64,000 bases of DNA, from positions 1 to 64,000 of the forward strand of contig CAZSQA010000023.1 in the NCBI GenBank assembly GCA_964608915.1, given 5' to 3'. Origin of the DNA: QWQI01 sp964608915. Lineage in GTDB: Bacteria; Planctomycetota; Planctomycetia; Isosphaerales; Isosphaeraceae. The position numbers and the translations under genes were made by a program. The notes under the pieces are model-generated. The model worked only from the letters and a program-made list of their open reading frames with translations, was not told the origin of the DNA and did not search any database. This document shows positions 35,001 through 41,795 of the stretch, in pieces (position 1 is the first letter of the stretch; every line of letters begins with the position of its first letter).

Positions 35001-36027
35001 GACGATTCTCCGGCGGATCAAGCGGACCAAATCGCCCGCACCGATCTACCAGGAATCGGACATGATCATCCGGACCATCCGGGACATTTTCAATTCCGAG
35101 ATCGACACGATCTGGATCGACGAGCCCTCGGCCTACGAACGGGCACACGAGTTCCTGAACAACGTCATGCCCAAATTCGCGGATCGTCTCAAGCTCTACG
35201 AAGAGAAGACGCCGCTGTTCCACAAATACGGTATCGAAGACGAGATCGCCAAGATCGGCATGCGGCATGTGCCACTTCCGGACGGCGGCTCGATCGTCAT
35301 CGACCAGACCGAAGCCCTCGTGGCGATCGACGTCAACTCCGGCAACTTCCGCGTCGAAGACGACGCCGAACGAACCGCCTACGAAATGAACCTGCGAGCC
35401 GCCAAGGAAATCGCCCGGCAGCTTCGCCTGCGTGACCTGGGTGGCGTAATCGTCAACGACTTCATCGACATGCGTGAGGAACGCCACCGCCGGGGTGTCG
35501 AACGTGCCCTGCGCGATGCGATCCGTCGCGACCGTGCACGCACGAAAATTCTGCGGATGAGCCAGTTCGGCCTGATCGAAATGACCCGTCAGCGGATTCG
35601 CCCCAGCATCAAACGGTCGATCTACGAAGATTGCCCGCACTGCATCGGCCAGGGCGTCACCAAAACGCCTGAGAGCATGTCGATCGACGTGATGCGGATC
35701 CTGGCCCTGGCGGCCAACCGGAACGACATCCGTCGTATCAACATCACGTGCTCTCACAACGTGGCGAACTACCTCAACAACCGGAAGAGACAAGATCTGG
35801 CCCGCCTCGAAAAGGATGGACAGATGAGCATCCACATCCGGCCTGAGGACCATGTGCCCGCCGAATTCCTCCAGATCGACGGACTCGGCAACTACAACAC
35901 CGAATTCCGGCTTTTCCCGACAGCCGCGATGACGTCCAACCGGCGTCTTCCGAACACGACGGGTAACGCCCCGGCCTTGCCCTACAATCCGCAAAGCTTC
36001 GGCGGCCATCACGGCCATTCACACTGA
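32059..36027 (+). CDS. Rne/Rng family ribonuclease with a ~790-residue insert in the S1 domain
   Basis: A 1322-residue RNase E/G. The S1 domain begins as usual (SGNIYKGRIVNLEPAIQAAFVDF, residues 39-61; NGFLHVSDVEPRYYRK to about 81). It is interrupted from about residue 85 to 874 by an Arg/Glu/Pro/Ser/Gly-rich low-complexity insert, then resumes at PPIQEVFRRNDEVLVQVIKE. The catalytic core is intact: metal-binding Asp in ALVAIDVNSGNF and in GGVIVNDFIDM (equivalent to E. coli D303 and D346), and the Zn-link CPHC. Members start mRNA decay and process rRNA and tRNA. Usual RNase E carries its disordered arm at the C-terminus; here it is inside the S1 domain. Confidence 0.92.
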   Translation: MKKEMLINVRQSEECRIAIIENGVLEELYVDRTSHETFSGNIYKGRIVNLEPAIQAAFVDFSIGRNGFLHVSDVEPRYYRKHLGDDVQLGGRDRGRDPRRFQPGEARGVTGGEPSIADPLAPERPARAERNPRRGDRRGGKSFPRESIPETPAFDAQDDFAGGSDFGFSDELATEQVADISTNDLTTRRGPRPEGRRDRSRRGSGRDRPGRGNRERSSRGPESSEYPASVFEDPAEFGGGEPAGQPPDFDPDFIVDARPDPVLEPEIAAIQERVTEYSEPARPASLPEPVSAFEPPFEPPPAPPARPSFVTRVRRAFGSGLEDWETPEPPASSKVRQVLSPIATPAVKPAAQSPPPAESRVAEPEKEKVSRTVTRSMPPASPDSPVEPEPQPAVQPPASRRRGFGSGLLEDLDHGNSPASASQAEPQRPAGKPAETDPVSRRKAQEPKVQAFGASLFEESTEVESDYAEDFSTSFVRDETVEAVETWRDEPSEVAPPEAADPEFDTTESRSRGRGGRRRSSQSGRGRSRSRRGPDDLAADGEISPRSVDPESGGPDPDSDFLESGETSGAPGTVIVSPSGVPRGRDAIRGRGGNRVSRGPRPQVAFKPVDIPIEPAEPAEEGSISHGAPSRYVPRLERERFGKGRPARSSGYEEGSLAEFTDSEFETAESGSSEIDPAGDPGLGDDPRLNPRSRDGRSRRRRRRRRPGGPETAARPGEPREESEAFEERSGDSESWNELDWSNSPPGAAEALAGTEPESDFEDESPAEEAPRGRGRQRRRPRRGRPGSEATASMVEPSGDDSNDEFLEPSGRGYTVDPDDIVEPELEEEIRREAEEIAVLEIELGIRMPGEIRESPRSGAAPGGRSAVGGGRGFFKPPIQEVFRRNDEVLVQVIKESLGTKGPTLSTYISIPGRYLVLMPGLNRVGVSRKIADDSQRRKLRDLMNQLNPPKGLGFIVRTAGVDRSKRDLARDLAYLLRLWKTILRRIKRTKSPAPIYQESDMIIRTIRDIFNSEIDTIWIDEPSAYERAHEFLNNVMPKFADRLKLYEEKTPLFHKYGIEDEIAKIGMRHVPLPDGGSIVIDQTEALVAIDVNSGNFRVEDDAERTAYEMNLRAAKEIARQLRLRDLGGVIVNDFIDMREERHRRGVERALRDAIRRDRARTKILRMSQFGLIEMTRQRIRPSIKRSIYEDCPHCIGQGVTKTPESMSIDVMRILALAANRNDIRRINITCSHNVANYLNNRKRQDLARLEKDGQMSIHIRPEDHVPAEFLQIDGLGNYNTEFRLFPTAAMTSNRRLPNTTGNAPALPYNPQSFGGHHGHSH

Positions 36028-36060
36028 AAAGACCGTGGCCGACGCTGACGTTCGATTCGA

Positions 36061-36094
36061 AAAGGCGGGGAGAAATTTCTCCCCGCCTTTTTTT
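36061..36094 (+). terminator. Strong terminator after rne
   Basis: A 30-nt perfect palindrome (AAAGGCGGGGAGAAA with TTTCTCCCCGCCTTT) followed by TTTT. Confidence 0.93.
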
Positions 36095-36116
36095 CCGTTC
36101 GAAGCGAGCGATTTTC

Positions 36117-36145
36117 TTGCGGATTTCATACGATGCACACATGAT
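36117..36145 (+). promoter_or_regulatory. Putative promoter of the double-EEP gene
   Basis: TTGCGG (4/6), 17-bp spacer, CATGAT (4/6), upstream of the 36243 gene. The match is moderate. Confidence 0.35.
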
Positions 36146-36242
36146 TCGAATCCGGTTCGCCGATTCTGGTGATCGAAGAAGGCCGAACCACCGAAGCGAA
36201 CGAATCGATCCCGCCGAACGTCAACCGTCGAGCCATCCGCAA

Positions 36243-37856
36243 ATGAAACGCCCCTATAAACTGGCACTTTTCGCTCTCGCCTGGATCGCGATCATGCCCT
36301 CATTCGCCCGATCGGCCGACGACATTCGGGTCATGAGTTTCAATATCCGTTTCGCGACGGACAGCGACGGCGATAACGCCTGGCCGAAACGCAAGGAATT
36401 TCTTCTCGATACGATCCAGGCATTCGCACCCGACTTGCTCGGCACGCAGGAAACTCTGGCCAGTCAGCGAGACTTTCTGAAGGAGGCTCTGACCGATTTC
36501 GAAGTGCTCGCAGCGGGGCGTGACGACGGCGCCGACCAGGGCGAAATGATGGCCCTTTTCTTTCGCAAATCCCGCTTCGAAAAGCTCTCCGGCGGCCATT
36601 TCTGGCTGTCCGAGAGCCCTGACATCGTCGGCAGCAAAAGCTGGGACAGTTCCCTGCCCCGCATGGTCACCTGGGTGAAGCTCCGGGACAGGCAAAGCCC
36701 CGCCGACTTGCCCATCGCATATTTCAATACCCATTTCGATCATCGCGGCCTGCAGGCCCGGCTCGAATCTTCACGCCTGATACGCCGCAAAATCGCTGAA
36801 CTCGCCCAGGGTTGCCGTGTGATCGTCACCGGCGATTTCAATACCGCCGAAGCGACCGCGCCCTATGACGCCCTTTTCGCTCCGGATGGTGAAAATCGGC
36901 CCGTTCTGTTCGATACGTTCCGCAAAGCGCATCCCGCCAGAACCGATTCCGAAGGTACTTTCAACGGTTTCGATCCCAATGTGACCAAAGGTGCCCGGAT
37001 CGACTGGATCGGCTGCTCGCCCAATTTCGAAGTACGCGGCGCCGCCATCGATCGCACGTCCCGTAACGGCCGCACGCCTTCCGATCACTTCCCCGTCACG
37101 GCCGTTCTGGCCTACGGGGCTGCCTCGGCTTCGAAAGGCGATAGCAGCGTGCGGACACTGCGAGTGCTGAGCTACAACATCCATCATGGCCGGGGCATGG
37201 ACGACAAGGTCGACCTGCAGCGCATCGCGAAAGTCATTCGCGACGCACGGCCCGATCTGGTCGCCCTCCAGGAAGTCGACCGAGGCACGACGCGCACGGC
37301 GAAAGCCGACCAGACGGCAGAACTGGCTCGACTCACCGGTCTTCACGGCTCATTCGGCAAAGCCATCGACTATGCCGGAGGCGATTACGGTCAGGCGATC
37401 CTGTCCCGTTTCCCGATCGGCGAGACGAAAATTCACTGGCTGCCTGGCGAGCCGGACAGAGAACGGCGCATCGCATTCGAAGCCGTGACGGAAGTCGATG
37501 GCCGGAAAATCCGGTTCGTCACCACCCACCTCCATCACGCCAACGACACATTCCGCCAGCGGCAGGCCGAAAAGATCAACGAGATTTACGGCGAAGACGC
37601 CACGCTCACCATTCTGGCCGGCGACTTGAACGCTTATCCCGAAAGCGAGCCGCTGAAGATTCTGAAGAAGTTCTGGACCGTCGCGAACGACGCCCCGGGG
37701 CTCGTCAGCTTCCCGGCCGAAAAGCCGAACCGGCTGATCGATTACGTCATCCTGAAGCCCGCGAAGGGCATCGAAATGACTGAGCGACGAGTCATCGATG
37801 AACCGATGGCCTCGGACCACCGTCCCGTGATCGTGGAATTGAAATTCTCTGAATGA
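36243..37856 (+). CDS. Secreted tandem endonuclease/exonuclease/phosphatase (EEP) domain protein
   Basis: A 537-residue exported protein holding two complete EEP (DNase I-like) domains. A signal peptide (about residues 1-26, ending near SFARSA) precedes the first: DIRVMSFNIRFATDSDGDN, GTQETLASQ, VTGDFNTAE, SDHFPV. The second, from about residue 305, repeats the set: LRVLSYNIHHGRGMDDK, LQEVDRGT, LAGDLNAYPES, ASDHRPVIVEL. Each has the metal and catalytic residues, so both may be active. EEP substrates range from nucleic acids to phospho- and sphingolipids. A two-domain fusion is uncommon and may be planctomycete-specific. The start at 36243 places the signal peptide correctly. Confidence 0.85.
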   Translation: MKRPYKLALFALAWIAIMPSFARSADDIRVMSFNIRFATDSDGDNAWPKRKEFLLDTIQAFAPDLLGTQETLASQRDFLKEALTDFEVLAAGRDDGADQGEMMALFFRKSRFEKLSGGHFWLSESPDIVGSKSWDSSLPRMVTWVKLRDRQSPADLPIAYFNTHFDHRGLQARLESSRLIRRKIAELAQGCRVIVTGDFNTAEATAPYDALFAPDGENRPVLFDTFRKAHPARTDSEGTFNGFDPNVTKGARIDWIGCSPNFEVRGAAIDRTSRNGRTPSDHFPVTAVLAYGAASASKGDSSVRTLRVLSYNIHHGRGMDDKVDLQRIAKVIRDARPDLVALQEVDRGTTRTAKADQTAELARLTGLHGSFGKAIDYAGGDYGQAILSRFPIGETKIHWLPGEPDRERRIAFEAVTEVDGRKIRFVTTHLHHANDTFRQRQAEKINEIYGEDATLTILAGDLNAYPESEPLKILKKFWTVANDAPGLVSFPAEKPNRLIDYVILKPAKGIEMTERRVIDEPMASDHRPVIVELKFSE

Positions 37857-37878
37857 TCGTGATGCAATCGACCGGTGC

Positions 37879-39498
37879 TTACGACTTCGACCGCGATCTC
37901 AGCACTTCCATCGCCGCATTCCGGCCGTTCACTCCGATCACCGATCCGCCGGGGTGTGTCGCAGCGCCGCACAGGTAGAAGCCTTGCATGGGCGTCCGGG
38001 CCGTCAGTCGATTCTCCCACATGTATTCCGGCAGACATTCGCCTTGAAAAATGTGCCCGCCGGTCAGGCCCACTTCCCGCTCGATATCCTGCGGGCCCAG
38101 CACTTGCACGTGCTCGATGGCGTCCGGAAGATTCGAGCAATAGTCCGCGATCGTGCCGATGACACGATCCTGCACGGAGCATCGCATGTCGTCCCACGAT
38201 TTCCCGTTCGCGAACGTATGCGGCACGTATTGGGCGAAAACGCTCATCGTGTGGCGGCCTGCCGGAGCGACGGAGGGGTCGTGGGCCGTCTGAAAATACA
38301 ATTCCGTCCAGATCGGGCCGGGCAGCTCGCCACGCTTGGCCGTGGCGTACGATTCGCTCCACTGGTCGCGAGTCAATGGCGTATTGATCTGCCCCAAGTG
38401 ATGCGTTTCGAACGTACCTGGCCGGGCTCGGAAATTCGGCATCTCACGCAAGGCCACGTTCAATTTGACGGTGCATCCTTCGATCGGCACGCTTGTCACA
38501 CGGGCCTTCCAGGACGAATCGGCATGGCTTCCGAGCATTCCCAGGGCCTTTCTCGGGTCCGCGTTGCAAACGACCACGCCCGCCCCGATCCGCGTGCCGC
38601 ATTCCAGAACGACGCCTTCGCCTGGAATGATCTCGCCTACCGGAACGCCCGTCCGGATCGTCACGCCGGCGGCCAGAGCCGCATCGGCCATCAGGAACGA
38701 AACCATGCCCATGCCGCCGCGCACATAGCCCCACTGCCCCGGCATGCCGCCGAGCCGGCCGGAGGCATGATGAAAATGAACGGAGGCTGTTCCCGGATCC
38801 AGCGGGCTGGCATTGGTGCCGATCACGCCCTGCCCGAGCTGGGCGGATCTCAGGTGATCGTCCGTGAGGAAATGGTCGAGCAAATCGGCCATCGACCAAT
38901 CGAAAAGCAGTTTGCGCGCCAGCGGATCGTCGCCCAGCCGGTCTTCGATCATCTCTCGTGTCGGGTTCGGCTCCAGCCAGAGATCGTTCGGCCCATCGGG
39001 TCTCAGTTTGTCGCGCACGCGGGCCTTGAGCTGGCACATCGCCTGAAAGCCGGCAAGGTCTTGAGGTGCGAAGCGGCGGACTTCCTCGTCGCAGCGTTCG
39101 TCGTCATCCCAGAACTGGATCGACCGGCCGTCCCGAAATGGCACGAACATGCCCGAAACGGCGGGTGTCCAGTGGAAGCCACGTTCCGGCAGCCCCATTT
39201 CGGAGATGACCGTCGGATGCAGAAGGCCTGCCAGATAGGCGCAGGGGCCGAGTTTGTAGCCGGGAAAGGGCTCGGCGATGGTGCAGGCCCCGCCGACCCG
39301 CTCACGGGCTTCGAGCACCAGAACTTTCAGCCCCTGCCGAGCCAGGTACCACGAACACGCCAGACCATTGTGACCGGCACCCACGACGACGGCATCCCAC
39401 CGCCGTGCGGCGAAATCCGAAAGTTTGGCTCCATCGGCGAATGCGCCGGCTCGGGCCAGAGTGACCGAATCGATGACGCGATCGGACGAAGCGGTCAT
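37879..39498 (-). CDS. FAD-dependent phytoene-desaturase-like oxidoreductase
   Basis: A 539-residue flavoprotein of the CrtI/PYROXD2-like group. The N-terminal FAD-binding GxGxxG is VVVGAGHNGLACSWYLARQG (about residues 36-55), followed by LEARERVGGAC, and a C-terminal GFYLCGAATHPGGSVIGVNGRNAAM segment that completes the FAD site. Human PYROXD2 and bacterial relatives are of uncertain substrate, so carotenoid desaturation should not be assumed. It is convergent with the EEP gene (22 bp apart) and divergent from the OB-HD nuclease gene. No other carotenoid gene is present. Confidence 0.9.
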   Translation of the reverse strand: MTASSDRVIDSVTLARAGAFADGAKLSDFAARRWDAVVVGAGHNGLACSWYLARQGLKVLVLEARERVGGACTIAEPFPGYKLGPCAYLAGLLHPTVISEMGLPERGFHWTPAVSGMFVPFRDGRSIQFWDDDERCDEEVRRFAPQDLAGFQAMCQLKARVRDKLRPDGPNDLWLEPNPTREMIEDRLGDDPLARKLLFDWSMADLLDHFLTDDHLRSAQLGQGVIGTNASPLDPGTASVHFHHASGRLGGMPGQWGYVRGGMGMVSFLMADAALAAGVTIRTGVPVGEIIPGEGVVLECGTRIGAGVVVCNADPRKALGMLGSHADSSWKARVTSVPIEGCTVKLNVALREMPNFRARPGTFETHHLGQINTPLTRDQWSESYATAKRGELPGPIWTELYFQTAHDPSVAPAGRHTMSVFAQYVPHTFANGKSWDDMRCSVQDRVIGTIADYCSNLPDAIEHVQVLGPQDIEREVGLTGGHIFQGECLPEYMWENRLTARTPMQGFYLCGAATHPGGSVIGVNGRNAAMEVLRSRSKS

Positions 39499-39553
39499 AA
39501 TTGGAATTCTCGTTCGAGGATTTCGGGTCGTTCCGGTTCGTTTCCCGCGTTTC

Positions 39554-39569
39554 GGAATGTTATCATTCC
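39554..39569 (+). promoter_or_regulatory. Extended -10 within a perfect dyad, ahead of the OB-HD gene
   Basis: TGT-TATCAT (39558-39566) is an extended -10 element with a weak -35. It lies inside GGAATG-TTAT-CATTCC, a perfect 6-bp dyad. The dyad would let a dimeric regulator block the promoter. It is in the intergenic region shared with the divergent oxidoreductase gene. Confidence 0.45.
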
Positions 39570-39637
39570 CATGGAAATGCGGTCAAACGTCGTCGGCACG
39601 GCTCCGTTCGATTTTCGTGATTCGGGAGAATTTCGTC

Positions 39638-40810
39638 ATGAGCGACCGTAACTTCGGGGCAAAAGGTTCTGCCGAGACCGAATGGGCGACTGTCGCGGAG
39701 TTTCAGGTCGGCAAACGCTTCTGCAGTTATCTTCAGTTCCTGAGCCGGGAAAGGAAAACGACATCCAAGGGCGACCCGTACTACCAGTGCGTTTTCCGAG
39801 ACAAGACGGGTCGTGTCGAGGCGAAGGCCTGGAATGCCAGCGACCTGTTCCGGTGGTGCCAGAACTGGACGCCCGGCGACGCGCTTTGGATCGAAGGCAC
39901 CCTTTCGCAACGTGACCCGAAATACGCCCCGACGCTCGAGGTTCACGCGTTCGCACGCATCGAGGACGATCCGGAACTGGCCGCCAATTTCGACTGGTCA
40001 CTGCTCGTCGAATGCTCGCGCTGGACACCCGACGTCCTGAAAGCCAAGATCGATGTGCTGCTCGACAAATATGTCAAAGACGTCCGCCTGATCCGGCTCG
40101 TGAATCTGCTTTTCGAAGAGAACTGGCAGGTCCTTTCCACACTTCCCGCCGCCAGCCGCATGCACCATGCCATTCAGACCGGCTGGCTGGAACACATCTG
40201 GAGCATGACCCGCCTGGCCGCTTTCGTGGGCGAGCATTACGCCAACTATTACGAAGACCTGAACCCGCCGCTGCGAACGGACATCCTGATCCTCGGGGCC
40301 ATCCTGCACGACATCGGCAAAGCCGTCGAACTGAGCCACGACCGCAAGTCGGAAGCCACCTACACGCTGGAAGGCAAGCTGCTGGGTCATATCGTGATGG
40401 GCCGGGACATGATCCGCGAAGCCGCTGGCCGGCTCGATCCGCCCCTCGACGACGAAACGCTGCTGAGGCTCGAACACGCCGTATTGTCGCACCATGGCCG
40501 TACGGAATTCGGTTCGCCCGTCTATCCGCAAACGCTGGAATCGTTTCTGCTTGCGGAAATCGACGATATGGACGCCAAGGTCAACGCGATCGCCCGCGCC
40601 CTGCGCACGGCCCAGACGGTCAGCGCCAACTCGCCGGTTCCCGAGGCCGGCCTCTGGACGGATCGCGTTCATTCCTGCGACCCTGGCCGCAACTTTTACC
40701 GGGGCCGAAGTGCGCCTGAACGATCCGCTTCCGATGAACATAATCCGCGGGAATCGCCGATCGCCGAGAATCCGCCGGCCGAAGACATATCGGACGTTCC
40801 GAATGCATGA
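39638..40810 (+). CDS. OB-fold and HD-domain nuclease, YhaM-like
   Basis: A 390-residue protein. Residues ~14-115 form an OB nucleic-acid-binding domain (AEFQVGKRFCSYLQFLSRERKTTSKGDPYYQCVFRDKTGRVEAKAW). Residues ~160-310 are an HD domain with metal-binding His: LEHIWSMTRLA, ILGAILHDIGKA (the HD), LEHAVLSHHG. This order matches the 3'-5' exoribonuclease YhaM of Bacillus. The tail after ~320 is polar. The ATG at 39638 has GGGAGAA in the right place, so the frame open to 39425 is rejected. YhaM trims mRNA ends; its closeness to rne (two genes upstream) is suggestive only. Confidence 0.88.
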   Translation: MSDRNFGAKGSAETEWATVAEFQVGKRFCSYLQFLSRERKTTSKGDPYYQCVFRDKTGRVEAKAWNASDLFRWCQNWTPGDALWIEGTLSQRDPKYAPTLEVHAFARIEDDPELAANFDWSLLVECSRWTPDVLKAKIDVLLDKYVKDVRLIRLVNLLFEENWQVLSTLPAASRMHHAIQTGWLEHIWSMTRLAAFVGEHYANYYEDLNPPLRTDILILGAILHDIGKAVELSHDRKSEATYTLEGKLLGHIVMGRDMIREAAGRLDPPLDDETLLRLEHAVLSHHGRTEFGSPVYPQTLESFLLAEIDDMDAKVNAIARALRTAQTVSANSPVPEAGLWTDRVHSCDPGRNFYRGRSAPERSASDEHNPRESPIAENPPAEDISDVPNA

Positions 40811-40919
40811 CACTTGGCGGGCGGTGTTCCGGACCTTACAATCGGGGTCGTTGGTGTTCATCTTCGACAAGATGAAGCCCCCTGGCTCAGCGCATCGTCC
40901 CACCTGGAGAATTCTTCTC

Positions 40920-41474
40920 ATGAAGTTTTCGAGCAGCCTGCTGGCATCCCTGACATTCGGAACCACCCTTTTCCTGGTCGGTTGTGGCGGTTCCACCACC
41001 GTTCCCGTCGACAGCGGTCCGGCACCTGCCCCCGGCACGGTGAATCCCGACCCGGCTTCGCGCATCAAAGCCGAAGCTCCGAAAACCGAAGCCCCCAAGG
41101 CCGAAGCTCCGAAGGCCGAAGCCCCAAAGGCTGAAGCCCCGAAGGCTGAAGCTCCGAAGGCCGAAGCCCCCAAGGCTGACACGCCGAAGATCGAGGCGCC
41201 GAAGACCGACTCGCCGAAGATCGAAGCCCCGAAGAATGAGTCGGCGGCCTTGAATGCCGAAGAAAAGGCCGAAATCGCCAAGCTGGCGGCCAAAGAAGAC
41301 CAGGCTCTGGCTCTCGCTCAGGCGACCTGCCTGATCTCTGGCGAGCATCTTGGCGCCATGGGCGTCCCGATCAAAGTCAGCGCCGAAGGCAAGACCGCTT
41401 TCCTTTGCTGCAAGGGCTGCGTCAAGGATTTCGAGAAAGACCCCAAAGCCGCTTTGGCGAAATTGGGCAAATGA
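40920..41474 (+). CDS. Repeat-rich lipoprotein with C-terminal Cys (YHS-like) domain
   Basis: A 184-residue lipoprotein. The lipobox TLFLVGC is at about residues 17-23. Residues ~50-105 are tandem EAPKA-type pentapeptides, an extended Pro/Lys/Glu linker. The C-terminal domain has CLISGEHLGAMGVPIKVSAEGKTAFLCCKGCVKDFEKDP: a Cys, later a Cys-Cys-x-x-Cys cluster, as in YHS-type heavy-metal-binding domains. It likely presents a metal-binding module away from the membrane. GGAG lies 10 nt before the ATG at 40920. A terminator follows. The N-terminal flanking frame to 40494 is excluded. Confidence 0.85.
   Translation: MKFSSSLLASLTFGTTLFLVGCGGSTTVPVDSGPAPAPGTVNPDPASRIKAEAPKTEAPKAEAPKAEAPKAEAPKAEAPKAEAPKADTPKIEAPKTDSPKIEAPKNESAALNAEEKAEIAKLAAKEDQALALAQATCLISGEHLGAMGVPIKVSAEGKTAFLCCKGCVKDFEKDPKAALAKLGK
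41067..41238 (+). repeat. 15-bp tandem repeat encoding EAPKA
   Basis: Roughly eleven imperfect copies of a 15-bp unit (GAAGCCCCGAAGGCT and variants), in frame. The central six are nearly identical, and the outer copies have diverged to DTPKI, EAPKT, DSPKI and EAPKN. Confidence 0.9.
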
Positions 41475-41795
41475 CGAAATTCCGGGCACTCACAAGTGCA
41501 TCAGGTTTCGACTCGGCTCGCCTCCGGCGAGCCGATTTTCGTTTTTGCCGATCCTCGGTCGCATAAGACGCTCCGGAACCATTTTTCTCGACCAGTTTTC
41601 CGAAACGCACGATCGATTTTTCTTAAGACTTCGACGCTGGTACCCTGGTTTCGGCCCGAGATTTGCTATCTAGTAGACTGCGAACGAAGCGTGCAGTTTC
41701 GTTCCTGATCGAGTCCCACGAATTTCTCTCGGGTTCGAAGACAACCGAATCGGGCCCGGCCTACACTCGACACACCGAAGGGAGCCTCTCCGAAC
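41475..41795. other. Intergenic region before glnN
   Basis: 321 bp. It holds a terminator (41514-41546). No convincing promoter, riboswitch or sigma54 site was found before glnN. Confidence 0.5.
41514..41546 (+). terminator. Terminator after the Cys-domain lipoprotein gene
   Basis: CGGCTCGCC pairs with GGCGAGCCG around loop TCC, followed by ATTTTCGTTTTT. Confidence 0.85.

Noticed and set aside
34450..36018. A 522-residue minus-strand frame within the ribonuclease gene
   Set aside because: It is antisense to the conserved catalytic core of Rne/Rng, and its composition is typical of a shadow.
37879..39498. Carotenoid phytoene desaturase (crtI)
   Set aside because: The fold matches, but no crtB or other carotenoid gene is adjacent and PYROXD2-type relatives share these motifs. 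I left it as phytoene-desaturase-like.
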